Part shown: positions 1-11,520 of the stretch, piece by piece
Position numbering within the stretch: position 1 is the first letter of the stretch
Layout of the letters: the number at the start of each line of letters is the position of its first letter
Assembly: GCA_907163375.1 (NCBI GenBank)
Contig: CAJQUW010014281.1
Span: forward strand, 220,429 to 284,428
Source: Prostheceraeus crozeri
Taxonomy: Eukaryota; Platyhelminthes; Polycladida; Euryleptidae
Reading direction: 5' to 3'
DNA: 64,000 nt
Position numbers and translations under genes: made by a program
Notes under the pieces: model-generated
Databases searched by the model: none
What the model saw: only the letters and a program-made list of their open reading frames with translations
Told to the model about the DNA's origin: nothing

Positions 1-200
1 GATTCTCCTTGAAACTCCACTACCTGATGTGGATGTTCCAAAATTTCACATCCTGATTTTATGACGACTCACTTTTCCGTTGATGCAAAGTGCGACCTCG
101 TCACTGGACATGACACGTGAAAGAAAATCTTCCCCTGCTTCCTTTTGAAAAACAAATTTTTAGAGCTCAAAACGCTTTTCTATGTATAGCCCTTTTGTTT
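1..200 (-). pseudogene. Tc1/mariner transposase fragment (left-arm copy)
   Basis: On the minus strand this is the partner of 21400-21600, where the frame contains the SDEVALCINGKVSRH block typical of the first catalytic Asp region of DDE_3 (Tc1/mariner) transposases. Only the part inside the window is visible. Substitutions set it apart from the right-arm copy. Confidence 0.6.
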
Positions 201-1004
201 ATAGCCTGCCGCAGTTGAATCTGACAAGTTCGGCATAAGCTAGACTATCATCTGTTTGCCGAGGTGCGCCTCCGGGGAGGTCATAAAGAACAATTGTAAA
301 TTTCGAAAAGAAAATTGTCCAAAAACTGATGCTTTTGAAAAATGTGCTGTGCCTCAAAGTGAAGAACAACATAGCCGTCGTTACATGATGCATAAAACTC
401 GTTAAGTGTTGTAGAGCTGATTTCTAAAATCTGAGCTAACTCAATGGATAGATATAGTCTAATGAGATCGGATGAATCATTTTGAAACACCCTGCTTCGA
501 ATTATAATGTAAAATTTTTTCTGAGCAGAAGATTGCCATTTTCTGTTTAAGTGCGTTCAGAAATCTGTAGAACGATGTATTGGATATTCAAAACAGGTTT
601 CTCCTTCAGAGTAGCACGGCATCAGTATTTGTTTGTCAGACAGCAGTTGTTCGTTTGGTCTATCAGTATTTTTGATCGAGTGGTGATCCTCCAAGATGAC
701 ATGCGGTTTAACAATTTCTAAGAAACTCCTTTTAAGTAAATATTGAAGTTACAAGAAGCCCGGAAGCCCTCAAAACTTTTCCAACTGTCATGCGCGCTGA
801 TTTCGAGGAACATCTAAACCCATTCCATGTCAGGTGAAATTTTACATGAAAACTCGGTGGATATAACTGATGCAAGCGTTGTACGGCCGGGTGGAATTCC
901 GATTTTCCGAAAAATTAATTCATCTTTTATGTACTCGATCTCTTCTCCAAAAATCACAAGTGTTCAAGATACATGCAGATGTACATGCTTCAGTGGTCAC
1001 TAGT

Positions 1005-3406
1005 AGTAGTATGTGTTTATTCATTTGAAATGGAAATCATGCATTGCAGATACACAGATGAAAAATACAGAACTTGTACAGTATACAGAAGACATGCACA
1101 GTAGCTGTAGGAAATACATTAGTTAGCATATTTCTGCTAGGTTATGCAAAATAGAGCATCTGGGAATAAATGACAATTGGCGTTGTTGGGTTCTTGAAAA
1201 GGGGACAGAGACAGCGAGGGAATGTCGGGATCTTGAAAGTTTGGGGGGCATGATTTTATGCAATAAATGTTTTGGTTCTAACATTTTTCTGAAAACTGTT
1301 AGGGCAGATATTTCCCTTCTTAGGGATAGGGGGGTAAAGCTATCACAACTGCACTTTGGTCCGCAAATAATTTTGTGAGAACGTCGCCGAACCTTCTCCA
1401 ATTTTTCAACATTAAGCTGGTTCAGTCCAACGAGGAGGGCAGCATTGTATTCCAGCGTTGAAAGGACAGTAGCAACATAAATCTGAATGAGTTGGGACAC
1501 AGAAAGGCATTGTTTTAATCGCTTTATGACATAAAGACGCTGGTTGGCACGTTTGCATAAATTGTCTACAAAAGTATTCCAAGATAGATTTGAGTCATAA
1601 ATGACTCCAAGAATCTTTATACTATTTACAAAATGAATATCACGAGGCACTAAAGAATTCTGACTTTTAGCGATAAACATGCATTGGGTTTTTTCACAAT
1701 TTAGTAATAGTCCATGTGAGTTACACCAGTCTTTTAAATGATTGATTTCGTCTCGAATTTGGAGTTCGATATCAATTGAACGGAAGGCAGGTAGAACAAT
1801 CACAATGTCGTCAGCATATTTAGAAGTCAAGGCATGTGGGTGTAGAGCTTTGAATGATCTCATATGGGTGCAGAAAAGAAAGGGAGAAAGTTTTCCTCCT
1901 TGCGGAATACCTGAAGTAACTGGGGTGGTAGAGCTCGTACAGTGTCCTAGCTTCACATATTGATGACGGTTCACGAGAAGATCACTGCACCATAAAATAA
2001 AATCCTTGGGAAGATCAGCCTCGATTAAGGAGCTGATAAGACTTCCATGATTAAGACGGTCAAATGCTTTGGACATGTCGAATGAAAGTAAAGCGACACC
2101 TGTACAATACAACTCGTCCAATGATAATGTTGTGAAGTCGTGAATGCGGATGTTTGCGTGAAGCGTTGAGTAGGACGGTCTAAAACCAAATTGGTCGGTA
2201 CCGTATGCGTCAATGAGAGATGGCTTGATCGAATCAATTACATATTGTTCGAGGACTTTTGAGAATGCAGGTAAGACCGATATAGGCCGGAAGTCATTAT
2301 GTTTCTTTTTGGGGATTGGATTTACTCTAGCAATTTTCCAGGCATCGGGCACTGACTTGGATTCGAAGGATAGGGCGATAAGATGGGTGAGCGGAGCAGC
2401 TAAGACATCGCAGGCAGCTTTTACTAGGAATGGCGGGATGTCATCACTACCGGAGGACTGGTTTGCTTTCAATTTTTGGAGTAAGGCATAGGTTCTTTCA
2501 ACAGAGATATCAGTTTTCCATTCCTTTGCTTCAGCCTTTTCAACTCCTCGCAAAATATCAGGCCAGTTAGGAGGAGGGGAGAAGTTCGATGCAAAACTAG
2601 CATTGATAGTCTCTGCTGCATCATTTGAAATTGAGAGACTATTTGATTTGATATTATTCGTTGCACTGAGTACTTTCCATAATCCATTTGGTTTACCGTT
2701 TAGGCTTTCAATCCATTTCCTTTTTGCGCACTTCATTTCGCTTGTGACTTTCTCTTTATAGTGATAATACAAATCAAAATTGCCTTTCCTGTAGGCATCA
2801 TAGCGGAGGTTTATCATCATTTTCAATCTAGGTGTGATCCATGGTTTCTCTCGACCGGACATTCTTACAGTTTGTTGAGGGATGTTTTCCATAGTATTGT
2901 GCAAAATGCTGTAAAAAATATTACATTTTTCTTTGAAGGGAACATCCATTCCATAGAATCTTTGCCAAGGAAAGGCATCTAATGAATGACAAAATTTGGC
3001 AACATGACTATCACGAAAATCATAGACTTTAGCAAAATAAAACTTTTCCTTAGCTTTCTGCATGACATTATTGCAAGGTCTCAACGTAACAGTACCGTGA
3101 TCAGAACCTCCAATTGGGGGTCCTACTTTGATAGGGGAGTTGAGACATACAGGACATGCTTTACAATAGTAGGATGAAAGGACAGAGTCAGACAGAAGGA
3201 TTTTATCAAGAATATTACCTTTCCGTGTAGGACAGTTGACTACTTGCTTAAGATTCAAACTTCCCTCAATACAGTTTGTAGGGAACCTATTTAGGTCTCC
3301 AACAATCATGAGTTCAAAAGATGACAATGAATCGCAAACATAGATGATATAATCATTCACTTGCTGATAATTGGAGCTATTCAAATTCGGAGGAATGTAT
3401 ACTACT
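1005..3406 (-). mobile_element. 5'-truncated CR1-group LINE
   Basis: This non-LTR retrotransposon reads on the minus strand. The right arm of the palindrome keeps the empty site (near 20590-20610), which places the borders near 1005 and 3406. The 3' end on the left carries an AATAAA-like signal and a short TACTAC repeat rather than a poly(A) tail, as in CR1-group elements. The 5' end is truncated inside the endonuclease domain. No clear target-site duplication is visible beyond two or three bases. Insertion postdates the duplication that made the palindrome, or at least the split of the two arms. Confidence 0.85.
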
Positions 3407-3414
3407 GATGACAA
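1123..3414 (-). CDS. LINE reverse transcriptase, partial ORF2-like protein (763 aa)
   Basis: The frame copies element RNA into DNA at a nicked target (target-primed reverse transcription). Visible parts, counted from the first residue of the open frame: the tail of an AP-type endonuclease with GDLN at 39-42 and SDH at 104-106; a linker; then a reverse transcriptase domain with FRPIS at about 375, DMSKAFD at 446-452, GIPQGGKLSP at 502-511 and the catalytic YADD at 533-536; a thumb block KILGV at about 599-603; and a C-terminal ICGPKCSC cysteine block. The frame is uninterrupted over 763 codons, so the copy is young, but the endonuclease N-terminus is missing and the first codons run from the junction without a proper ATG. 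It is therefore a dead-on-arrival copy. The clade (jockey/CR1/L2 group) is inferred from the motif set; the exact family is not known. Confidence 0.85.
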   Translation of the reverse strand: MSSVVYIPPNLNSSNYQQVNDYIIYVCDSLSSFELMIVGDLNRFPTNCIEGSLNLKQVVNCPTRKGNILDKILLSDSVLSSYYCKACPVCLNSPIKVGPPIGGSDHGTVTLRPCNNVMQKAKEKFYFAKVYDFRDSHVAKFCHSLDAFPWQRFYGMDVPFKEKCNIFYSILHNTMENIPQQTVRMSGREKPWITPRLKMMINLRYDAYRKGNFDLYYHYKEKVTSEMKCAKRKWIESLNGKPNGLWKVLSATNNIKSNSLSISNDAAETINASFASNFSPPPNWPDILRGVEKAEAKEWKTDISVERTYALLQKLKANQSSGSDDIPPFLVKAACDVLAAPLTHLIALSFESKSVPDAWKIARVNPIPKKKHNDFRPISVLPAFSKVLEQYVIDSIKPSLIDAYGTDQFGFRPSYSTLHANIRIHDFTTLSLDELYCTGVALLSFDMSKAFDRLNHGSLISSLIEADLPKDFILWCSDLLVNRHQYVKLGHCTSSTTPVTSGIPQGGKLSPFLFCTHMRSFKALHPHALTSKYADDIVIVLPAFRSIDIELQIRDEINHLKDWCNSHGLLLNCEKTQCMFIAKSQNSLVPRDIHFVNSIKILGVIYDSNLSWNTFVDNLCKRANQRLYVIKRLKQCLSVSQLIQIYVATVLSTLEYNAALLVGLNQLNVEKLEKVRRRSHKIICGPKCSCDSFTPLSLRREISALTVFRKMLEPKHLLHKIMPPKLSRSRHSLAVSVPFSRTQQRQLSFIPRCSILHNLAEIC

Positions 3415-3779
3415 TAATGTTTTTATTCAAATTTTAGAACAAAACCTTACAGACATTCTTCTGAGTTTCTAGTTCTGACTGTTGGATAGCAATCGAAAGC
3501 TTTTTTACGATAGACACATAAGAATGATGTCAACGTCATAGAGAACTCCTGACTCTTTCCTACTCTAAATTGAAAAATGACTAGTCAGGGCTCTTTCATG
3601 CATTCTTTTGATGCTCGTTAAAACGTGTCGACCGATCACAAATGACTTATAAACGTCATAATTCTTCATCCCATACGCACGCATATGTTATGTGCAATAT
3701 GCGAGTCATAGAATAATTAAACAAATTAGCCAAAACCAGAAGAGAGTGATGCACAGGAAAAGTGTGGAAGAGATACAGT

Positions 3780-4372
3780 AGATAGATGCAGAGGAACAAT
3801 TTCAAGGAATTAATGGTCTTAGCCAAGGACATCAACCTCGTCAAACGGTGGCAAGAGATGAAGTGGTAAATCTTCTAATTGACAGACGGCCGTCATCAGA
3901 AGATGTAGAGAATTCTTTGAAGAATGTAGAGTAAATTCCGTTTTCAAATAGTGATCTATGTAGATAAAGAAGTCCACACAGATGTGGCAAACGAAGTGAC
4001 TAATCCAACTATGACAGAGATCAATGAAGTTATAGAAAGAATGAAGAAAATGAAGGCTCCTGGTCCCGATGACGTGCCGGCTGATTTGTGATAGGTCACA
4101 GACGGAAGTGCTCAGATTGGGCAATCTTGTAAAAGTATCGTCCAAAAAATGTGGAGTGAGGAGATCTTGGTAGATGACTGGAGTACTGAGGTACTGGCTC
4201 CCATTCACAAGAGTGATGGAAGAGAAGACTTTAATAATTACAGAATGCTCATCACTGCTCTCAGTGGGATACAAGATCTTCGCGGAGGTACCTGAAAGGA
4301 GTCATAGACCTTTTTATCGCTGAATAATCGGCTCATACCAGGCTGGCTTTGTGCCATCATAGTAAGAGTTTG
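3780..4372 (+). pseudogene. RTE-like LINE remnant, first part (left arm)
   Basis: Broken plus-strand frames show the linker and start of a reverse transcriptase: RMKKMKAPGPDD (the KAPGPD block), a KMWSEE..DDWSTE block, PIHKSDGREDFNNYR and SYQAGF. These are typical of RTE-like and related LINEs. Stops and frameshifts are frequent, so it is old. The element is interrupted at about 4373 by the foldback element and resumes at 5853. The right arm carries the same remnant on the minus strand at 16660-16985, continuing past the piggyBac at 19990. Confidence 0.7.
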
Positions 4373-5852
4373 GGCTGATCATGACAAACGGACCACTCAA
4401 TCGATTCTCACGCCTTCCAATCGTGTCATACAACAGCATGCCATATATTCTTGGAGAGCCTACGTTCTCAGTCTTCAAATGAAATATGATAAACTTGAAT
4501 CCGTTAATGTATTTGCTGAATAGTGCTCAAAATGTGAAAATCGCTCAATTTACACATCGCCATTTTTCAATAAGAAAGCATGTGAGCATGATAATGAATG
4601 AAGTACGGGGAGAACGAGTATTTTCTGGGCTCTCTTAATGTGCTGATCATCAAAATCGGTGAGGTAATAAAAAATTAATAAGATAGTGAAGTTATCACAA
4701 AGTCATGACTCTTTCGACTGAAAATGTCATATTGTCACTTTTCTATGAAAATGATCATGCTTGATATCTTCAGAATCCTTGCGATGTGGGGAGTACGAAC
4801 ATGTAAGTTTTATTCAAATTAGTTCAATAGTTCTTTTTCAAACTTCTTTAACATTTTTTGTCATTGCCGCTAAAGTACACAAACATGAAAGGTAAGCAAT
4901 CTGCGATTAGCATGACAGAACAAAGAAATGTCTTCATTATTTATTTTGTTTTGACCCGTAGTTCACCTTACATGGTGCTTGTGTACTTTAGCGGTAATAA
5001 CAAAAAAAGTTGAATAAGTTTGAAAAGGAAGCAAGATTGTGCTGTTCCACGCGTACCCGGAGTGTATAATGAGAAAACCAATGGTACCTGTGGAAGTTTT
5101 TCTCTGGTTTTCTCTTTGAAAAGGAACTATTGAACTAATTTGAATAAAACTTGCATATTCGTGCTCCCCACATCGAAGGGAATCTGATGATACCAACATG
5201 AATATTTTTGATGAAAAAATGAGATCATAACATTTTCAGCAGAAGAGTCATGATAACTTTTTTGATGACAGTTTTGTGATAACTTCACGATCTCATTAAT
5301 TTTTCATTGCCACCAATTTTGATGACCAGTATATGAAAAGAGAGCTCAGAAAATGATCGTTCCGCAATTACTACACTGCCCAACACACAGTGTGTCAGAC
5401 AGGCAGGAGTTCTCGAGTAAGTTGTCAATTTTTTCTCACTCTACTTATATTTACACAGTCCTTTTTTTCATTACCTACCATTTGAATATTATCAACATTT
5501 ACATTTGTGTTTTATTCTTATTTTTCACATTGGTTTTACTAACTGACTAGTTCGATTTGAGATTTAATTCATTATTAATTGTGTTTCGCCTAAGGTTCGC
5601 CCTTGCTAATTTGATTCCATGCTTGATTCATTACATACTAACATGTTTTCTTATTGAAAAATTGCGATTTGTAAATTGAGTGGCTTTCACATTTTGAGCA
5701 CTCCAGCAAATACTTTAACAGCCCATTTGAAGGCTGAGATACATACAAGCTATCCAATAATGTATGACATGTTGTTGCATGACACGATTGGAAGGCATGA
5801 GAATCGATTGGGTTTCAACACAACTTGGGTGGTCCGTTTTTTATGATCAGCT
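4373..5852. repeat. Foldback element, left-arm copy (about 1.48 kb)
   Basis: The stretch is itself a palindrome: its left end (GCTGATCAT, then an ACGGACCAC word) returns inverted at about 5830-5852, and the match runs inward for some 650 bp to a short centre near 4900-4970. It carries no recognisable coding. It interrupts the RTE-like LINE between the QAGF block and the following reverse transcriptase block, so it inserted after the LINE and before the large duplication. Its partner is 15270-16653. Confidence 0.8.
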
Positions 5853-6400
5853 CTGTGACTGTAAAAGGGAAATCCAACGTCGATCAGCTGTTTATTGTTA
5901 GGCAAATTCTGTAGAAATACTTGGAATGCAATTTGGACAGATGACATCTAATCGTCGATTTCAAGAAACCATACAATAGTATACACAGACCAACCTTATG
6001 GAGCGTAACAAGTAATTCGGAGAAGTTTGTCTGCTACGAAGCAAGCAACTGTTGTGTGAGAGTTGGAGGCCACGTCACAGACGCTTTTTTTGTTCTCCTC
6101 CCGACTTGAAGCAATATTGCCCTCCGGCTCCAATATTGATCAATTTCGGCTGAAGTTGGGTGATGAGACAAGTGAGAACTTCGGGTGGATTGAATCTAGA
6201 AAACCTGAATTGTGACCGGTGGGCATATGTGCATGATGTCGATTTAATGGCCGAGAGCCTGGTAGTGCTGGATAGAAAGTAGCCGGATACGGTGAGGCAA
6301 AAACTTTGCCAAATAAGTGGCCGGGACGACTGGATGGTTGTGGCGCAGAATCGAGTCAAAGGGAACTGCAATTGCAAATGCTCTGCATGGCCTGAGACCT
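5853..6400 (+). pseudogene. RTE-like LINE remnant, second part (left arm)
   Basis: The reverse transcriptase resumes after the foldback insert: a VDQLFIVRQIL block, then LIVDFKKPYNSIHRPTLW (the DFKKAYDS region with the first catalytic Asp), and farther on AYVHDVDLMAESL, a degraded form of the AYADD active site. In the right arm the same block reads AYVDDVDLMAESL, so the second Asp changed in this copy. Several stops and frame changes mark it as long dead. Confidence 0.7.
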
Positions 6401-7076
6401 CCGGATGGATAATATATTTCCAGAAAGCGACAACTCAAAGACGTGTTTAATTTGATTTAGAGTAAATAATTCTAAAATAAATACAAAGTAGATATAAGCA
6501 AGGAAATGAAAACTAACTTATTTTAAGCACTTTCGACAACTCTAGTCTAGTTTGAGCACTCCAACAACATTAAATACGACTGGATAATAAGATAACGTCA
6601 TTAAGCAAAGGATGCTAAATAGTCTTGCTTCAAAAGCTAAAAACATTCAATTCATATAGGGGGCCAGCTATGAAAGGAGATTAAGTGAAAATTCTGACAT
6701 CGGGACATGCACAACTGGAAATTAGCATAGATAAGGTAAATGAGTTGATTTTTGTTTTCTTTTATTCAATTCAATAGAAGGAATGTCTGTTTTAAATTCA
6801 TAAAGAAAGTACTCGTGTGGTGTGTCAAGTACTTCTTGATTGATTCAAAATGAAATGACTGAAGTATCAAAGATTACATACATACACCTGACTTTCACTA
6901 CCAGCATTTCAGATTTGCATTAAGCAAGTTAGTGAGGTTTCGACGGGCATTCATTAAATACGGCTCGCATCACCTTAAACACACTCGCCTAAGTTAGTGC
7001 GCCTGCAATAATCAAAATTTGACGCTTTTTGCAAACACATTGAAAATATAATAATAGAAGAACTCAAAATAATAAT

Positions 7077-7211
7077 ATTGAGTTGCATTTTCAGTTGAAA
7101 AATGGAAACAGACCTAAATAGCTGCCATTTCGTTCAATTTCAGGAATTATCAGAAGGCGTAATTTACATCTCAGGTCTGTTTCCATTTTTCAACTGAGGA
7201 TGCAATTCAAT
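7077..7211. repeat. Hairpin MITE, left-arm copy
   Basis: Two arms of about 40 bp (core CAGTTGAAAAATGGAAACAG) face each other around some 50 bp. No coding is present. The same hairpin is at 13947-14081 in the other arm. A miniature inverted-repeat element is the likely identity; the family is unknown. Confidence 0.65.
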
Positions 7212-7508
7212 ATTTAATTATTCTATTTATACCAGCATTTCAGTCTACGAATTTATAGCAATCTCCTTTTCATAATTTGCATTTTGCAATTAAAGAACTC
7301 ACAGTCTTACAGACAACCCAAATGAAGATAATGACTGGAACAGTCCTATAATATTAGATTAATTGATATTTTTGGGTAGGCTATATTGGAATGTCAATTA
7401 AATCTAATTAAATGATATGTGAGCGAAGTGTTCGACTACTCATCGCTTCATCGGTTTCTCTGTTCTTGTTCAATTGTGCATATGTACTAGTATGGACCTA
7501 ACATGAAA

Positions 7509-7697
7509 CTATGCTGTAGAGCCACATTGATCCATGCAAATACTTACTACACCTTTCATATTTTTCAGGAGCCTATTCACGTTGGTGGATCGTCCAACTT
7601 CCCGAAATCTTCGGTATCGATTGATGGAATGGATATTCGCACGAATGGTGCCGCCCAAGACCACAGAAATTTTTGTGATGGCTTTTCTAGCTTTCAA
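7509..7697 (-). pseudogene. Helix-turn-helix-like fragment of a Tc1/mariner type (left arm)
   Basis: The minus-strand frame contains ISVVLGGTIRANIHSINRYR followed by RFREVGRSTNVNRLL, which resembles the DNA-binding helix-turn-helix of IS630/Tc1 transposases (VLG..R..I..I.RYRE.G). The partner in the right arm at about 13480-13610 on the plus strand has the same pattern. It could be the N-terminal part of the transposase whose catalytic block lies at 21400-21760, but nothing ties the two together. Low confidence. Confidence 0.3.
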
Positions 7698-8108
7698 TTT
7701 AAGTCACGGACCTTCGCAGGAAGAAACTTTGGAGTGCCTCGAGTGCTCTCTGAACATCAGAATGAATTTCAGTAAGAAATGCTCCGAGCATTATATGAGA
7801 ACTCTGAACTTTATTTGACCCTCAATCAGGCGCATTAATGGAAAATTTTCTTATTTGTTTATTGTTGCAAATAAGTATGACATCAAGCTGATTTATAGCC
7901 GAATTAGTAATCTATGAGCAACTTTTAAGATTCTGACATATAATCTGATTTTGGATGAGGGCCTAAAAAATGAATAATGTTTTCTACCCGTAGTATAAGA
8001 GCATGCAGAAATACTTGAAATTGCTTGAAATGCGCAACAATGACACAATGTAGGCCTGTAACTTCTATCTTTCAAAGTAATTGTTGATTTATTGACTTTG
8101 ACAACATG

Positions 8109-9345
8109 TACAGGGTGACCAGTTAAGGACGCCAGATTGAATTCAATAGCCATATCCACGACACTGAAGATATGTTATTAATTAAATGCCTGGAATATTT
8201 ACAAAGGTAGGTAACTTCATTTTCCATCGTCAATTTGCTATGAATTTGATGCAGAAGTTGCATTGGGTGAGTTCCACTCATAATGGTAATAGAACACCTG
8301 GCACAGTCACACCACTTGCCATTTGTATTATTGGATAGAAAATCCCAGGGCATCTTTATGCCATCGGTCACAGCAGTTGCCCCCCTAGTACAATTACCCT
8401 TACAAAGTTCAAGTTGCACAACAGTTTGAAACCTGCGACCATACAGTTCGCCGAGATTGTGCCAATTTTGCGCTTAAGAATCAGCAAATGAATCCAATGT
8501 TTACGAGGAGAACAATCTTTTTCGACGAGACCTATTTTCATCTCGACGATTGCGTAAAGAAACAAAATTTTTGAATATGGGCCACAAATGATCCTCAAGT
8601 GAGGATCGATTACCCTACATGAGAAGCCATTGCAACCCGACCAATGCGCGGTATGGTGTGGTGGAGTGATTAGACCATATTTTTGAAAATGTAAATGGAG
8701 TTGTAAAGGTAAATGGCAATTGTCATTCAAGGATGATAAATGAGTTTCTCTGCCTCAACTCGAAACCTTATATGAACAAGACTTATGGTTACAACTAGAT
8801 GGTGCAACTAAACATACTGCACGAGAAACCACACAGTTCATCAGAAAATAATTTCCTGATCGCCTTTTCTCCAGCAATGGTTATCATCGATGGATGGCCA
8901 CCAGGATCATGTGTCTTGTCCCCATATGATTTCCATGATGATTTCTATCTGGCTATGTGAAATCGCGGGCATATAAAAAAACCAACAGGATTGCTCAATT
9001 AAAGCACGAGATCCGAGGTGTAATTGGTGGAATCACGTCAAACTTGTGTGAAAGAGTGATTGAATATTTCCTTCTTAGAATAATGACTGCAGAGGTGGTC
9101 ATCTAAAGGATGGTGTTTTTCATAAGTGAATATGCAGACTGTGGATGAAAAATTGTCTTGTGAATGCAATATCAAACATATTTAATCCTTTTTTCGTATT
9201 TCAATTAATTTCCTTGTAAACCGACAATGCAAAATGAAGTTGCATACCTATGTAGATATTCTAGGCTACAAATCAATAACATATCAGTAGCATTGTGGAT
9301 ATGTCTATTGAATTAAATCCAGTGTCCTTAACTGGACACCCTGTA
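8109..9345 (+). mobile_element. Tc1/mariner element, decayed, with terminal repeats
   Basis: The ends are inverted repeats: TACAGGGTG.CCAGTTAAGGAC at 8109 and its complement ending at 9345, including TA at each border. Broken plus-strand frames show transposase blocks in order: FDETYFHLDD near 8520, QLDGATKHTARET near 8790 and FLSGYVKSRAY near 8945, ending with GGHLKDG..FH. The blocks match the DDE domain of a common invertebrate Tc1/mariner group that has a WPP.S.DL.P.D-type block before the last acidic residue. Frameshifts are many. It lies in the spacer of the palindrome and has no partner in the right half. Confidence 0.8.
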
Positions 9346-10764
9346 TTTGCTCATTGAAATTAGTTTTCTAGAATTTGAATGGTTTTGCTCATTTGATTTT
9401 GCTATTTAATCATCACAAGTGCTTGTTTGGTCATTCAATCTAGTTTAATTTTCTTGATTTCAAAAAAATACTTGTGCATTTTTTAACACCATGATTTTCA
9501 TTTTTAAATCTTGTGTCATCATATGTTTACTTGAGCAGATATACCGTTTTGCTTGCACTTGCCAAAGTATATGAAAAAACAAATAGGGAGAGACAAACAT
9601 TTCATTACTCTCAAAAATGTGAAATGCGCTGTTGATGTGGACAATTTTGTGTCATTAGTAGTGCGCATGAGTAGTCCTACTAATGAAATTGACGACCGTG
9701 AACCGCTTCCTATAAGTCTCCTATAAGGCCCGTGTGAAAGATCTCATTGAGTTAAATTGCTCCAATGTCACGCTTGGATTATCTATGTCACCGAAATCAA
9801 AAATTCTTTGTGCAACCTAAGGGAAGATTTCGATCTGTTTTAAAAAATACATATAGTACGAATTAATAAAATAGTTATGAGTTTGATAGAATTTCTGTGA
9901 TCTCAATTGTCTTATTATTAAGTGAGATTTCGTAATGTGTAGATATAGAACAATTGCATTATCGCATTGCAAAATTATGACGCAATCTTCGCTTGGGTAG
10001 TTAAAGTAATTTCTGATGCATCCGCTCTCATGTCAAAGGTAATCCAAGTATATGGCGTTGAAGCAGTATAGTCTCAGTGTGCTATCTCTTTTGAGAGCTG
10101 AGAGTTGACTTTTTGGGGTTTGCAATGCTGCAAATTTTGAATTTCCGTAATTTGCATCAAGCATCTAGAATGGATTTTTCCGATGCCCTCTCAGGGCAAT
10201 CTTTTCACATGTGTTGAGAAGTGATTGAATTTGACTATAACAATGTACAGCATGAAGTTCACTATCGTAAGCTTCAGTGGTACTCATGCGATCCACTGAT
10301 GTCGCTAAAATAGTTCCATGTCAACATCTTATACTGTACATGCATGAATATGGTAAAACTCTGACTGTAAGTTCTATTTCACTTTTCTGATAAGTACTAA
10401 ACGGCTATTTCTTTTCAAACATGCATGCGTTGTTGCAGAAAATTCTTCAATACTTATGAGTCCACAGCTTAGCGAGAAACATGAATTCAACATAATCGCC
10501 ATGGTCTGTGGGCTTATATAAGCGGGCATGTGTTACTTCAAAATTTAGAAAATTAAATCAGATAAAGCGACCAAACGACCTAAATCTAATGACTGTTCTA
10601 GAGTAAGTGTCGTGGCAGTTCAGAAACTTTATTCAAATCATACTATATGGATTGTCTAAAATGCTCTATGTATTTAAGCAATCTAGCAAACAACAGTGGC
10701 TAAGTAATTAAATTAAATGAGCGGAAACTTAAATCAATGACTAAACAACTTATTTTAGATTACA
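9346..10764. other. Spacer of the palindrome, no gene seen
   Basis: AT-rich sequence with no open frame resembling a known protein, no inverted partner elsewhere in the window and no clear repeat ends. Confidence 0.5.
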
Positions 10765-11520
10765 AGAGGTGCTACTCCGGCAGACACAGTGAGCTTCTGC
10801 AGGGAGTCAGGCCAAAAGTGAGATTTTCACAGAATTACGTTTATCCTATGCCTACTACAAATTTACAGGCCTGCTGTGTTCTGCCTGGTTTCTCTTCTTG
10901 TCAGGCAGGATCAAAGAAATACACATGTTAATCCAATGGGACGCAGATTGACGTTTTTGGCAAAAATGAAACTTTTTATGTTTTCCTATGCTGAGTGAAA
11001 GTACTAAGTCTAAAGCCATGATTTTTGACATGGAATTTCCTCAGGTCATTTCCTATCATGTTCAGGTACTTCCGTCTATGAGGCTAAATACATGTTGAAT
11101 TGGCAGGCTTCTTATGTCGACAAGCACAAGCTTTTTTGCCAATTTGATGCGTATTTGACCACATTCTTGTATACATCGCCGATAAGAAGCATGATAATAA
11201 CACACAAACATGATAGGAATTGACCTGAAGACATTCCATGTCAAAAATTATTACTCTAGACTTTTCACTCAGTAGTAGAAAACATAGAGAGTTTTATTTC
11301 AGCAAAAAACTCCAATCTGCATCCCATTGGATTAAAATGTGCCTTTCCTTGATCGTGTCTGACAAGAAGAGGAACCATGCAGAACTCGATAGACGTGCAG
11401 ATTCGTAGTAGGCACAGGATATACGCATTCTGTGAAAGTTTCAGTTTCGGCCTCTTTCCCTGGAGAAAATCATTGTGGCTGCCGGACTGTGTAGTGTAGC
11501 TAAATGTTGAGTAAATGCCT
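10765..11520. repeat. Palindrome inside the spacer (arms about 370 bp)
   Basis: The stretch from CTCCGGCAGACACAGT at about 10776 returns inverted, with perhaps 75-80 percent identity by eye, up to about 11500; the centre is near 11135. It is more diverged than the outer arms, so it is older or faster-evolving. Part of its inner arm (11150-11250) resembles 54590-54660. Confidence 0.7.

Larger units (their letters stand above)
1..8053. repeat. Left arm of a 21.6 kb palindrome
   Basis: The sequence from the window edge to about 8053 reappears as its reverse complement from 21613 back to about 13108. Identity looks like roughly 95 percent by eye, with scattered substitutions and small indels. 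The arm is cut by the window edge, so its true outer end is not seen. It contains, outside in, a Tc1/mariner transposase fragment, a LINE that is absent from the other arm (1005-3406), a decayed RTE-like LINE, a foldback element (4373-5852) and a short hairpin (7077-7211). An inverted duplication that carried nested elements with it is the simplest reading; an assembly that joined two haplotypes head to head is the main alternative. Confidence 0.9.

Noticed and set aside
3819-4274. A 151-codon minus-strand frame in the left arm
   Set aside because: The plus strand holds reverse transcriptase motifs; this is its antisense, and the partner arm breaks it.
7503-7820. Plus-strand frames in the left arm near 7.5 kb
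   Set aside because: The opposite strand carries the helix-turn-helix-like pattern, and the arm partner does not keep these frames as one unit.
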